Source: Burkholderia stagnalis (GTDB taxonomy: Bacteria; Pseudomonadota; Gammaproteobacteria; Burkholderiales; Burkholderiaceae). Taken from it: a DNA stretch of 64,000 bases. The translations under genes and the position numbers were made by a program. This document shows positions 9,501 to 18,099 of the stretch, piece after piece. Position 1 is the stretch's first letter. Every line of letters begins with the position of its first letter. The stretch is taken from contig NZ_CADESW010000006.1 in assembly GCF_902830275.1 (NCBI RefSeq), positions 296,140-360,139 on the forward strand, written 5' to 3'. The notes under the pieces were generated by a model that was given only the letters and a program-made list of their open reading frames with translations, made no database searches and was not told the origin of the DNA.

Positions 9501-10028
9501 GCTTTCATCGAAGCCCTCCAAGCGCACGAATGCGCTACGCCGGGATAGGTACCTGTTCTGGCGCGCCCATTCGTAAATCGATTGCAAGATGCAGCACGTC
9601 GTTTCCGGCCAGATGCGGCTGATGGTGGTGTTCTTGTAAGCGTGAAGACACGCGATCAGTTCCCAGTAGCTATGCACGACGAGCGGACGCAAGGTACGCT
9701 TGCGCGCCCGATCCTGCCCGTTCACATAGAACGCCGAAAAGCTCCGCAACTCCTGCTCCCACTTCGCGCGCAGCACGGCGCTCGACGGCGTGATCAGCAA
9801 CGCGCGCGCATTGGCGCGGCTCGCGCCCAGCAAGCGCGCGGCAATCACGCTCATTGCGACGTATGTCTTGCCCATGCCCACCTCGTCGGCGAGCAACTGC
9901 GTGTCAAAGCCTTGCTCGAAGCGGATGAGAAACTCGCGCGCTGTATCGCGCTGGCGCTCCCAATCCTTCTGGAAGCTCGTGCGTTCAGCTTCCGCGCGAA
10001 TAATCGTATCGTATCGTTGTGAACTCAA
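6525..10028 (-). CDS. SNF2-type DEAD/DEAH helicase, candidate defence protein
   Basis: Large superfamily 2 helicase of the SNF2/Swi2 kind, last gene of a leftward cluster. Motifs: LADEVGMGKTYVAMS (Walker A, near residue 50 from the start chosen here), AVVDEVHNWKGG (Walker B, DEVH), LLLSATPFQ (motif III), CTSIGSEGIDLHR (motif V) and NPARLEQRIGRVDRVGS (motif VI). About 1,170 residues, with long unassigned stretches between the two RecA lobes and after them. The chosen TTG at 10028 sits two bases beyond the stop of the upstream nuclease gene. An ATG at 10118 would give a 30-residue longer protein but overlap that gene by 88 bases. SNF2 helicases of this size occur in class 1 DISARM (DrmD) and other anti-phage loci; no DISARM methylase or DUF1998 gene is present here. 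Confidence 0.85.
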   Translation of the reverse strand: MSSQRYDTIIRAEAERTSFQKDWERQRDTAREFLIRFEQGFDTQLLADEVGMGKTYVAMSVIAARLLGASRANARALLITPSSAVLRAKWEQELRSFSAFYVNGQDRARKRTLRPLVVHSYWELIACLHAYKNTTISRIWPETTCCILQSIYEWARQNRYLSRRSAFVRLEGFDESSKKALEFASEYSQTGWFSYLDELKATQDQAMRAHLVALCTDDSQGACNWFKDAFKAFAAKQERYLPNVLILGMSSLDRPRTDQTETRRFSTFVLGVLVTGLHEHTREALLSSLRKANILLPKVTTESLKELASSDLYRTRDCVIRARDDDPDLKERWWSLRDGADDNSIRSFFKDLMNAVVRQKLRESGIELAVVDEVHNWKGGKHGAKAFSKTFSPSIPNKLLLSATPFQLEEREMRTVFDFATDRNGATYGVLDAIYRPNGEVANCLGANKTFQKAWDALAGDDESVARLNALCEGTNPAAIEPMLVELIADPGTRPALRAFSEAAVAYRKAVDRLAALQRQIVIRHLKPRGHRSFHAGQDFGTGPAVQRTMLYDVEGMSRDSDAFIHFLAMRLDQQTRAADGKRDVANARLMSGLTSSVRAFESSAAVAAQQKRVVGAETAKYMAMFRRALGMSEHPKVSATVDRALSNYQNGRKTLIFCERVETLNEIGAMLQSRINPTETTELDLRAKRKNLLEEAAFVDLPLARIFAQASQLEVNEMESRLTEWRPKAVAFALDCLARCRVSVTERRVFRLLDLWLLVEFGYTLRVRKPAMRLFKRLREMAMQDGQDQRWLRTSFLAAEGASAESAETVEELVNRHAGTFFERPLNLWDGDDTASFATNLWGLIESEASLLVDDADTEANARLVAPGFFDTVLDIQKGLRKVLLRPDLFRTYMGPLLANSSDDPRMAEIVRAVHSGMRAPRGTGESMWRRMVRFLLNLREANGSMNTDDHTNTRRRSLWRGVNLQRSRAGARHDDEVSNDANADDDYAVRSLDGSVKHDSRIVLCAAFNSPLAPDILICTSIGSEGIDLHRECAEIIHHDLPWNPARLEQRIGRVDRVGSLAEASRTDQPGTGLVQVGIPFQQLSYERFQYSVLLARAQRFEVLLGKPDFAVDALDEEELNEKEQGGVLETVTDRDLTLETPPPCLPEELARWFRVDLSLQVGSA

Positions 10029-10030
10029 GA

Positions 10031-12040
10031 TCAGAGATTCTCGTGGCAGAAGCTGAGATATTCCATGACTGCCGCGACAGGGTGATGCGCGGGCAATTTG
10101 GCCTTGAGGCGCGTCCACAACGCGTGGCCCGCGCTCGATCCGGCGGCGAGTTCGCGAGCGAACAGCACGAGTTCACCCAGCCTGAACAATGAATCCGTGC
10201 TGAACTGCGGCCGGCCTTTTGCATCGCGCGAGAGAATGTCGGCGAAAGCGGCGAGCGGTTCTTCCACCTCGTCCCGCCACCTGCTGGGCTGCTCTGCCAA
10301 CGGTGCTTCCAGGCATTGCGCCGCGCGGCTGCGAAAGGACTCCTGCACGCGCACAAACAGATTCAGATGCTGCTGCATCCCAATCACAATGTTGCGTTCA
10401 CGCATGGCGTGAATTGCGGCGGCGGGGTCGTCGTCGACAATGCCCGGGTCGCCCGGCACGAATTCGTCCGCGTCACGGTCGAGCGGCAGTCTCTCCTTGA
10501 GGTAATGCAGCATCCAGTCTTCCGCGGTGGACAGCACATAGCGCTCGCGCTGCTCGAACAGCGCGGCCGCATGCCGGAACGGCAGGTAGTAGATGCGTTC
10601 GGGCGCGCCGCGGCGGGCGAACTTCAGGTTGCGCGAGCCAATGATTCGGCCAATCAGTTGCGACTGATCGAGCGGATTCGAGCGTCCATGCGTGAAATGA
10701 AGCGGCAAGCCGCCCCAGCTAACTTCGTAGTCCGCCAGTTGCGCTAGTTCGAGCGGCTCGGCGCGTACATCGAATGCCATCAACTCCGAATTCGGCATTT
10801 CGACGAGCTCAATGCTCTGCACAAACTCGGGGTAATCGGGCTGGTCCTGATAATCATCCTCGGACTCGGGCATCTCGTCCTGCGTGTTGGACGGCAGATC
10901 ACGATAACGGTCGATCTGCTCCGCGCTCAGGCCATTGCAAATCGTGCCGAACAACTTGTCGACCGAACCGCGATGGACACGCGCTACGCCCATTTCGTGA
11001 TTGGCACCGCACCATGCCTTGCGGGTGAAGTTGGCGCTGCCCAGATAGACGAGCGCTTCGTTGCCGCGCGATAGCACCAACACCTTGGCGTGGAGCTTAC
11101 GCGAGATCGCGAGCGCGGCGAGGTCGGCTGGTTGATTGGCCTGCGTGATGCGCTCACGCTCGCGCTCGGTGAGAGTTTCGGGGATCAGAAACAATCGCGT
11201 GCGCGGCAGCGCGCGAAAGTGATCCCGGCAAAGATGCTGGGCGACCGGCGCATCTGTCACGACGTCGAGCGCGTTGAGAGAAGGGAAAGTCCGCTTCAGA
11301 TCCTGTGCGAACACCGCGCCCTGCGCGCTGCGGTCGAAGAACGGCGACACGGCAATCGCGCGCTCCGGCGACGCGTCGCCGAATGCATTACGCCACGCGC
11401 GAGCGAGCGCTTCCAGGCCGGTGGCCGCCTCGTAGCCTTGATGGATCAGCACGGCACTTTCCTGGTCTTCCGAAGTGCCCCAGCGCTCCAGCCGTTGTCG
11501 GATCGACTCTATCGCCGTAGCCAGTGGCCTCGAATCGAACGACGCGTAGCCGCGCGCCAGCACCTCGACGAACTCGCGCAGTATGGCGAGGTCCGCCTTT
11601 TCACCTTTCCCGCTGTCGCTCCACGTGAAGGTGTCGAATACCTCGCGATTGGCGAAGAGCCCTGTGCGCGTCAGATTCATCGAGCCCAGCACCAGATGCA
11701 CCTGACGCTGCGTGACCACCAAATAGGCTTTCGCGTGATGGCAGGTCCACGGCTGCGCGCGCACCGGCAGCAATTCCATGAAATGCGGCAACTGGTTGTG
11801 CTCGCGCGTCTTGCGCGCGTCGTAGATCATCACCGGCACAATGCGCAGCAGATCGGCGATGTCCGACGTGCGCGCCTCGGGCGCCGCGCTCAGCGAGCGC
11901 CGCAGAGCGAGGTTCAGCACCTGCTGGTCGTCGAACTCGTAGCTGAGTACCACCACGTGTTGCAACGCGTTATCGCGTTCGTTGCATGACTCGAATACGC
12001 TCGTGAAATAGTCGCGTAGCGATTCAACGTGCTCCGTCAT
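10031..12040 (-). CDS. Phospholipase-D-type nuclease with two HxK motifs, candidate defence effector
   Basis: A 669-aa protein with a duplicated PLD fold. The first active-site half is HHAK (His102, Lys104) followed by GSMN (119-122); the second is LHAK (His317, Lys319) followed by GSAN (334-337). HxK plus GSxN pairs are typical of PLD-family nucleases such as BfiI and of PLD proteins in defence loci, rather than of lipases. There is no signal peptide, which fits a cytoplasmic DNA-acting enzyme. The C-terminal 300 residues have no recognised domain. The ATG at 12040 overlaps the upstream stop (ATGA) and the helicase starts two bases after its stop, so three genes are translationally linked. 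DrmC of DISARM is also a PLD protein but is much shorter. Confidence 0.85.
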   Translation of the reverse strand: MTEHVESLRDYFTSVFESCNERDNALQHVVVLSYEFDDQQVLNLALRRSLSAAPEARTSDIADLLRIVPVMIYDARKTREHNQLPHFMELLPVRAQPWTCHHAKAYLVVTQRQVHLVLGSMNLTRTGLFANREVFDTFTWSDSGKGEKADLAILREFVEVLARGYASFDSRPLATAIESIRQRLERWGTSEDQESAVLIHQGYEAATGLEALARAWRNAFGDASPERAIAVSPFFDRSAQGAVFAQDLKRTFPSLNALDVVTDAPVAQHLCRDHFRALPRTRLFLIPETLTERERERITQANQPADLAALAISRKLHAKVLVLSRGNEALVYLGSANFTRKAWCGANHEMGVARVHRGSVDKLFGTICNGLSAEQIDRYRDLPSNTQDEMPESEDDYQDQPDYPEFVQSIELVEMPNSELMAFDVRAEPLELAQLADYEVSWGGLPLHFTHGRSNPLDQSQLIGRIIGSRNLKFARRGAPERIYYLPFRHAAALFEQRERYVLSTAEDWMLHYLKERLPLDRDADEFVPGDPGIVDDDPAAAIHAMRERNIVIGMQQHLNLFVRVQESFRSRAAQCLEAPLAEQPSRWRDEVEEPLAAFADILSRDAKGRPQFSTDSLFRLGELVLFARELAAGSSAGHALWTRLKAKLPAHHPVAAVMEYLSFCHENL

Positions 12041-13299
12041 TGCATGGCCTCCGTCTGCGGGAACGCCCAGTCGTGCCAACTGCGGCACTTTTCAAAGTGC
12101 CATTGGCGGCGATAAAGATATTGAAGGCCGTCAAGTCGGGCAGCCGCGCCGTCTGATGCGTTGTCGAAGATCACCAGGGCTGCTTTGAGCATGTCGAGAT
12201 TCACGCGACCGGTCACCAGCAGTTCGTCGTGGTTCACGATCGGCGAGGTGCCCTTCGCCGTCTGATGATCGATGTGGTGATCGACCACGCAGCGGGTCAA
12301 CGCTACGAAGTTACCGGCTGCTTGTGCGATGCTGGCGAACAGGCGGCGCGAGTCGTGGAAGGCGGGCGCGGCGAAGTAGGCGGCGGCCAGTGCCGTCACG
12401 GCCGCCGCAAAGGTATCCGCGCCCTGCGGCAGAACATTCCGGAACGTGTCGCCATATTCGAGCGACGCGATGTGCAGATCGAGTACGAATTGCGTGGCCG
12501 CCGCGAGCCGCTCGAAGCGGGCCATCGCCGTCAGTTCGGCGGCAAGGCCGTCGTACTGCTGGCGTGCGTCCGTCCAGAACGTCTGATAAGCCGAGGAGTT
12601 GGCAAAGCCTGCCTGCAACGTTTGCCATTCTGGCGGCGCACGCCACAATGGTTCAACGCGCGGATTTTTCTTGCACCAGTTGCCGATGAGCTGGCGCCAG
12701 ATCTCGCTTTCCCCACGCGAAGCCGGCGCGTCGAGGCCGTAGCACTCGCCCGCGCGCTCGAAATCCCGTTGCGAGACAACGTGATTGTCCTGCCAGTTTG
12801 CTAGCGCGTCACGAAACCGCCCCGCCCGGTTGCGCGACGAGAACGCATCTGCGAGATCACGGCCCAGCGGACTGAGTGTGCGTCCATCGGCCTCGACGAG
12901 CCCCCAGCGCAGTGCGGCACTGCTATAGTGACCGAGCGTGCCGTAAGAAAGACGTTGGTAAATCGGATGACGCGTGGGGATGCCGTCCAGGCGGACCTGC
13001 TCGCAAAGCAGACGTTGGTATTTAGTCACATTGATGACCGACGAATTGACCGACGCGTTAGCGATGCCCCAATAGATTTCGAGCGCGCGGAATCTTTGCG
13101 AAAGTTGCTGCACCTTAAAAGTCTCGTCGGCAAGCTTGTCGAGAATGCCACACAGCGAACTCAAGTAGGCGGGGCGAACCGTCAAAACCGTGAACTGCGG
13201 AAACAACATGTCCTGCAAGGCGCCAGCTGGCCGACGAAATCCCAATGGGTCGATTGCCTTGTCAGCACTTTCAAGTACCACGTACTCAGTGAATCGCAT
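12037..13299 (-). CDS. Uncharacterised protein resembling DUF6361, in the helicase-PLD operon
   Basis: A 420-aa protein of unknown function translationally coupled to the PLD nuclease (ATGA overlap). The N-terminal pattern DPLGFRRPAGALQDMLFPQF followed by TVRPAYL resembles the start of DUF6361 proteins (D-LG--I-DA--D--FPG-S-I-TRARY), a family I recall beside PLD and helicase genes; the match is by eye and needs a profile search. Further on come a winged-helix-like stretch (LSYGTLGHYSSAALRWGLVE, then SPLGRDLADAF) and a helical C-terminus. No catalytic motif is obvious. As a conserved neighbour it may be a sensor, or an adaptor between helicase and nuclease. Confidence 0.75.
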   Translation of the reverse strand: MRFTEYVVLESADKAIDPLGFRRPAGALQDMLFPQFTVLTVRPAYLSSLCGILDKLADETFKVQQLSQRFRALEIYWGIANASVNSSVINVTKYQRLLCEQVRLDGIPTRHPIYQRLSYGTLGHYSSAALRWGLVEADGRTLSPLGRDLADAFSSRNRAGRFRDALANWQDNHVVSQRDFERAGECYGLDAPASRGESEIWRQLIGNWCKKNPRVEPLWRAPPEWQTLQAGFANSSAYQTFWTDARQQYDGLAAELTAMARFERLAAATQFVLDLHIASLEYGDTFRNVLPQGADTFAAAVTALAAAYFAAPAFHDSRRLFASIAQAAGNFVALTRCVVDHHIDHQTAKGTSPIVNHDELLVTGRVNLDMLKAALVIFDNASDGAAARLDGLQYLYRRQWHFEKCRSWHDWAFPQTEAMQ

Positions 13300-13442
13300 T
13301 CCTTACGCACCCCTAGACTTTGTTCTTTTCGCATTCCCTTGCAGCATGGCCGGCCTGCCTGATCTCCTCGAACGCGACGCCCGGAAACACGGCAAGATCA
13401 ACACCCGCCTCGCCACCGATGGCAGATCACGGCGATTCGTTA

Positions 13443-15365
13443 TCAACCACACGAAACAACGGCAGGCACGCCGTTACTGACAATCAACTCGGCAATTTTC
13501 CATTCATAGCATGTTGTCCCTAGTCCAGCAGGGCAGCGCAACTGAGTCACGCCCTTATCGGTGACGATGCTGCAGTGCAGTGCCAGAGGCGTCATCTGCC
13601 CAGATTTCGAGTAGTTAGTCGCGATCAACTCATACCGACTGAAATGCCAAGCGCTGATGTCGATGCGCTCAATTCCAGGGCCATGCAAAGCGTCCGTGTC
13701 AAAGCGGGCAAAGGGTGGTGCGTCGAGCGCGCCTTTATTGCGGAAGTCGATGGACTGGATGGCCTGCCCATCAGCGCCGATCACGCGCAGCGCGAGATCC
13801 ATGTCGTCCAGGCTGTCGTCCCACTCGAGGTAGACGGAGCCCACGCTGCCTGGGCCAATTGGGGGCACGATTGTGCCGGCGACCGGCTGGGGTGCCAAAG
13901 AGCTTAGCGCGCGCGGGAGGCGCAGGCCGGGGAAGAGGGCATCCCGGATGGCATTACTTAGGGCCTGGTTTGCGACTTCTCGCAACGGCGTTGCGTTGCC
14001 GATGAACCGGGCGCGGGATTGCAACTCGGCAGGTAGCGCGGCACTCAGCGCCGGCTCGTCTGCCGGCCCGTGATTGACGACGTGAACTACCGCGTTGGGG
14101 CAGCTACGAGCGTAGTCAGCGGCCGCTTGGGCAAAGTTCGAGGCGTTGGCGTTGAGGTAATGCTTGCACTCGAGCACGTAGGTCGTCTGTGCATTGGCCG
14201 ATTGCGAGAGATTCGCCTGCAGTACGCGGAAGTCGGGCTGTATGCCCTTCTTGCGCTTGGAGCTTCCCCCCACCAAAGCGGAACGCAATTCTGCCCAGAT
14301 ATCGAACTGCTTGTTGTCCCAGTTGAACGTAGCCAGACGGCTACCGCCGAATTCGAAGGAGAGCACACCGTCGATGGGATGAAAATGCATCTCGGGCGCC
14401 ACGCGTTCGACCACCTTTAGCATCCGCGTGCCAACCCAAACGGAATACAGCTCGTGCCGGCGGCGCCAAGCCGGTAGGTTCAGCACGTCGAGTAGTTCAT
14501 GGATGGTGTGTTCCACCCAGACTTCGGCCCATTCGATGGGACTGAGCGCTTCGGTCAACTTCTCGAATACGTCCTCGGGATGGAGTTGCCCCGAAACCGT
14601 CCGCCTTGAGATCTCTTGCGCCCCTAACAGCACGCCGACATCCCAATAATCGGTCGCAGCGAGCAATTGTCCACGCAACACCTGTACATCTGGGTCGGTA
14701 TAGGGCAAAGCAATGGCAGCATCGCCCACTTGTTTCCGAGTCGTACCGTGGCGCCGCCAGAGCGCTCTGAAATCGGACACCAGCCGAGCTAGGCATGTCA
14801 ACTGTTCGTCGATCCCTGTGTGACCGGTGGAAGTTATCGCGGAGACGGGAGGAAAGTCTGGAGGCGGGCTCTCCGGGAAGGCCATAACGAAGCTGCGTAG
14901 AACTTTTGAAAGCGGCCACATCAGATTGTCGTTTGGCAGCTCTGGCCGCCTTTCCAACACGCGCTGCGTGCGATGTACTGCTTCCCTGAACTGCTCAAGC
15001 GTGCTCTTGATTGGGTCGGTGACGTCGTCGAACTTGAATTCGACGCTCAGTTGGTGCGATGCGTGACGTGCCTCGGCTGTGATCAAGACATCCAGGATGT
15101 CTTGCATCATCAGGGCGAATCCGCCTTGGCTCTTCAGCACTTCGATCAGTAACTGCTCGGTGCTTATCGTGGCGTCGGACAAGGCGGCGTCCGAAATCAG
15201 CCAAGCGTCCAATGACAGAGCTGTATCCGGCACCGCCAACGCCGACCTTAATGCGTCTTCGACGTCGGCATCCCTGCCTGGGCGCCCACCCTTTAGTCGA
15301 AGTTCCAGCCCAGCACTGGAGCACAGATGGCGCCACAGTTCCACCGGCGAAGTAATGATCGTCAT
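13443..15365 (-). CDS. Putative PD-(D/E)XK nuclease with C-terminal beta domain
   Basis: A 640-aa protein. Around residues 377-401 it carries QPDF (Asp378), then YVLECKHY (Glu399, Lys401), the D...ExK triad of restriction-type nucleases, followed by a helix NFAQAAADYARSC and the strand AVVHVVNHG, as in that fold. Residues about 510-545 (SVYLEWDDSLDDMDLALRV) resemble a beta-sandwich of the TerD or DUF2135 type with acidic residues that might bind calcium; this is tentative. The first 300 residues are helical and unassigned. The start is set at 15365 because GGGGAGGG lies six bases upstream; a longer form from 15389 is possible. A 143-base gap separates it from the next gene, so it may belong to the same transcript. 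Confidence 0.75.
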   Translation of the reverse strand: MTIITSPVELWRHLCSSAGLELRLKGGRPGRDADVEDALRSALAVPDTALSLDAWLISDAALSDATISTEQLLIEVLKSQGGFALMMQDILDVLITAEARHASHQLSVEFKFDDVTDPIKSTLEQFREAVHRTQRVLERRPELPNDNLMWPLSKVLRSFVMAFPESPPPDFPPVSAITSTGHTGIDEQLTCLARLVSDFRALWRRHGTTRKQVGDAAIALPYTDPDVQVLRGQLLAATDYWDVGVLLGAQEISRRTVSGQLHPEDVFEKLTEALSPIEWAEVWVEHTIHELLDVLNLPAWRRRHELYSVWVGTRMLKVVERVAPEMHFHPIDGVLSFEFGGSRLATFNWDNKQFDIWAELRSALVGGSSKRKKGIQPDFRVLQANLSQSANAQTTYVLECKHYLNANASNFAQAAADYARSCPNAVVHVVNHGPADEPALSAALPAELQSRARFIGNATPLREVANQALSNAIRDALFPGLRLPRALSSLAPQPVAGTIVPPIGPGSVGSVYLEWDDSLDDMDLALRVIGADGQAIQSIDFRNKGALDAPPFARFDTDALHGPGIERIDISAWHFSRYELIATNYSKSGQMTPLALHCSIVTDKGVTQLRCPAGLGTTCYEWKIAELIVSNGVPAVVSCG

Positions 15366-15572
15366 CCACACCCTCCCCTGGTGCCGCATGGTTTGAAGTG
15401 TAATTCGATTAGCAAAGCATACAGGTCTAATCTGTCGTCCTTGGCAGACGTCCGACCTGATGCAGTTTTCGCGCTAGGGGGCGCGGGCGTCGAGCGGATA
15501 AATTCGCGAACTTCGCCCCCCACTCATTGCCGACCTAAACCCACACGTACAGTAACGATTTGTGATGTCGGT

Positions 15573-16232
15573 TCAAGCCTCGGCGAGAATGTGCGCAGCG
15601 AGTTCCACGCGTTCCGATTGGATCAGTTGAAAGAAGCCCCGCTCAACATCCACGACGCGGAGACTAGGGAGGTAGGTATCCCGGATGCAAGCCAGCCGAG
15701 TGCACCACGCTTCATAGGCTTCCGAATTCCCTTTTGTCACGGGGATTGTGGTAGTCGACTGGCGGACGGCAGCCAGAACCGTTGTTGAACGAACACCATG
15801 GATTTGCATGATCTGCCGATCGAGCGTCGCCGACATGTCAGGGTCGAGAAACATCCGTACCTTGCTGACGAAGGAGACGCCCGAGAATTGCGGCAATTCG
15901 AGACGCGCAATGTCCACAAGCGCAGGCTGCAGGGTGGACGAGAACAACCTAGAAGCGGCCACCAGCTGCTCCTCGGTTACGGAAGAGCGGAAACGTGAGA
16001 CTCGTACCTCAGCCAATCCCCCCATCTGGGCAAATCCCCAGTAGAGAATATTCGACAAGCCGTCCTTCACCCCATTTTCGCTGAGCAGATCTTTTCGAAT
16101 TCGCGCCTCAACTTGGTCCATTGTCAATCCCGTGACCGGCGCATTCGACGCGAAATCGAAGTGCGCCGGCGGGAACGCGTAATGGGAAACAGCAGCGCGT
16201 AAGCAATCGACTTGAGACGGAGTGAGCGGCAT
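15573..16232 (-). CDS. Uncharacterised protein, probably missing its N-terminus
   Basis: The 219-aa open frame contains SGVSFVSKVRMFLDPDMSATLDRQI, a pattern recalling proteins with a helix-hairpin-helix glycosylase-like end (site S-V-SK, then F--P---LD-QI); function unknown. No good ribosome site precedes the ATG at 16232. The same frame continues upstream as protein-like sequence (EFCGKIASWTVVEPFDRK) to a TAG near 16300. A +1 neighbour frame continues further (WSIEDDDLDDLQQLYVPREC) to about 16386, right beside a transposase relic. I infer a larger gene broken by a one-base loss near 16297 and cut by the insertion. If translated at all it is a fragment. It heads the leftward candidate defence cluster. 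Confidence 0.5.
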   Translation of the reverse strand: MPLTPSQVDCLRAAVSHYAFPPAHFDFASNAPVTGLTMDQVEARIRKDLLSENGVKDGLSNILYWGFAQMGGLAEVRVSRFRSSVTEEQLVAASRLFSSTLQPALVDIARLELPQFSGVSFVSKVRMFLDPDMSATLDRQIMQIHGVRSTTVLAAVRQSTTTIPVTKGNSEAYEAWCTRLACIRDTYLPSLRVVDVERGFFQLIQSERVELAAHILAEA

Positions 16233-16394
16233 GACTTTGCGATCGAAAGGTTCGACAACAGTCCAACTGGCGATTTTGCCGCAGAATTCGTAGCGCAGCT
16301 ACCCATCCCACACTCACGAGGTACATAAAGCTGCTGCAAGTCATCCAGATCATCATCCTCGATGCTCCACTTGCCGCCGCCACAAACCGGTACC

Positions 16395-16985
16395 TCAGGC
16401 GCTCTGCGGGCGCAATGCGACCAGCGATATCCACCGCGTGAGGTTGTAGGCCGCCATCATCAGGGTCAGCAGTTGGTCCACTTTCTCGCGACCACGAACT
16501 ATGATCTGTCGCCGCGGGCCTATCATCTTGCCCCAGCCGAAGCACTGCTCAATGCATTTCCGCTTGCGCTGGCTCAGCGCGTGGCCCGGGTGCCGAGAGT
16601 GCGTTTATCGATCGCGCTGCCGCCGCTGCGTTTCGCGTTCCGCGCCACATACGGCGTCACGTTCGCGTCCCGGCTTGCCTTGATGAACCCGCGCGTGTCG
16701 TAACCCTTGTCGGCACCGACTGTGATGCGTCGACCTGGTAGCGCAACGTCCTGCAACATCTCGGCGGCAACGTCGCGTTCAGTTCGGACGTTCGCCTCGC
16801 TGGTCCGTACATTGACCACCAGACCGTGCCGACTGTCGGTCAGCACATGCCCGAGATAGCTCGTCGGCGCTGGCGCCACGTTGCGCTTTCGGTACGGGGG
16901 GCTGTCACCGTCGCTCTTCGATTCATGCGTTTCGTTGCTGCGCGGCTGATCGGCGCAGCAGTCGGTTTCACTGTCCATCGTGAAG
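16395..16985 (-). pseudogene. IS5-family transposase remnant (frameshifted, N-terminus lost)
   Basis: The C-terminal part of a DDE transposase of the IS5 family. Visible are RSNETHESKSDGD, YLGHVLTDSRHGLVVN, VGADKGYDTRGF and, in a shifted frame, RKRKCIEQCFGWGK, which holds the catalytic Glu region. The two frames join at about 16592 (DKRT then TRHPGHALSQ) through a net one- or two-base change. The N-terminal half, including the first catalytic Asp, is absent; the break lies near 16985 inside the 3' end of the DUF2971 gene. Inactive. No terminal inverted repeat is evident at either edge. Confidence 0.8.
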
Positions 16986-17780
16986 CGTGGTGTAGCCGAT
17001 ACCATAGCGATGCGGATGGCGGTTAGCCTGCCGGACGCTCACACGCGGCTGATACCGTTGGACCATCTCCACGATCTGGTCGGCCTCAGTGCATTGACAT
17101 CCGACGGTGATGCGCACTAGCGCAGTTTCCGCGATCCGCACCAACCCGTTAACCGCAGTCGGTACGCCTTCCGACGGGGCTCGCTGATCTTTCGCGACGA
17201 TGCGAAACTCGTGCTCGTAGTTCCACACGTCGGACTTGGTGAGAAGCGCCTTGACCATCGCCTCGTTTCCGTCCTCAGGTAGAGTGCTCCTCGGCAGGAC
17301 CCGGCGGTATGAGACCTTGAATGCACTCACGAAGGGCTCCGCGCGTGCATCGAACTGGAGGCACACGCCCGTATGGTTCTCTGCGTAGTGCGACCACATC
17401 AGCAAGTTGTCATCGCTTGGTGTCAGGCAATAGACGCGATACTCGGCGTCAATCTGCTCGGCCAGACCATGCGAGCATTGCGTCACCATCTCTTTCAGCA
17501 GCCCCGGTCTCGTTCGCATTTCTTCTGCATCGCCCGGTTGCGGCGAGTTTGCTCGTGCTAAGAACCACGCGATGTGTTCGTCCCGGACGGAGGGCCGGTC
17601 GAGTGTGTCAAGATCGAACCACGGCCGGCAGTCCCATGGGTCGTTAAATCGCGACGGAGATGGCATGTAAATTACCCGGTCGCGCAGGGTCTGCTCCAGA
17701 TACCCCGGCCAGTCGCCCGAAAAGCGCTGGTAGTGGTGCAAATATCGGACACCGTTCTGTGCTGCAGTCGTGACTGGCAT
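16968..17780 (-). CDS. DUF2971 family protein
   Basis: A 270-aa cytoplasmic protein with the features of DUF2971: an early FNDPWDCRPWFD (residues about 45-56), a central YRVYCLTPSDDNLLMWSHYAENHTGVCLQFD and a later HEFRIVAKD. The biochemical role is unknown; relatives occur often in islands and beside phage-defence genes, so a defence role is plausible but unproven. The last 15 or so codons overlap the point where the IS5-family remnant begins, so its C-terminus may have been altered by that insertion. It is transcribed leftward like the cluster to its left, but the transposase relic separates them. Confidence 0.8.
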   Translation of the reverse strand: MPVTTAAQNGVRYLHHYQRFSGDWPGYLEQTLRDRVIYMPSPSRFNDPWDCRPWFDLDTLDRPSVRDEHIAWFLARANSPQPGDAEEMRTRPGLLKEMVTQCSHGLAEQIDAEYRVYCLTPSDDNLLMWSHYAENHTGVCLQFDARAEPFVSAFKVSYRRVLPRSTLPEDGNEAMVKALLTKSDVWNYEHEFRIVAKDQRAPSEGVPTAVNGLVRIAETALVRITVGCQCTEADQIVEMVQRYQPRVSVRQANRHPHRYGIGYTTLHDGQ

Positions 17781-18099
17781 TTTCAGGCTCGACGAGTGAC
17801 CACCTGCTAGTTTAACCAGGTGATGGGGGGCTTGTGGATGGTCGGCGGCGCCAACGGTATATCTGCTCGTGAAGGTACGTAAATTCCATTGGCGTCCGGC
17901 TCCGCCGTTACGTTATCGAGCTAGCACGGGGAAATCCCCGCCAGCCCACCACCACTCGTTGATGCTCGTGCGCCGACACAACAGCAAAGCCCGCCCACAC
18001 CTTGAATCGGGCTGACGCGCTTCCGTTTACACAATCAAGGGGTAACGTCCCGTCATGGCAACGTTATCCGCCGGTGACGAAGCGGTACTGCAAGGAAAC
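17781..18099. other. Non-coding stretch with short hairpins
   Basis: No credible gene. It contains a small perfect hairpin, CGGGG AAAT CCCCG type, near 17929-17940, another inverted pair AGCCCG/CGGGCT (about 17989-18014), and three scattered copies of an ACGTTAT-like word (about 17910, 18060 and 18106). Lying between cargo and replication modules, it could hold promoters or iterons, but nothing is clear enough to name. Confidence 0.35.

Noticed and set aside
6525..13299. DISARM system
   Set aside because: A helicase and PLD protein are present, but no methylase, DUF1998 (DrmB) or DrmA gene is seen, and the PLD protein is far longer than DrmC.
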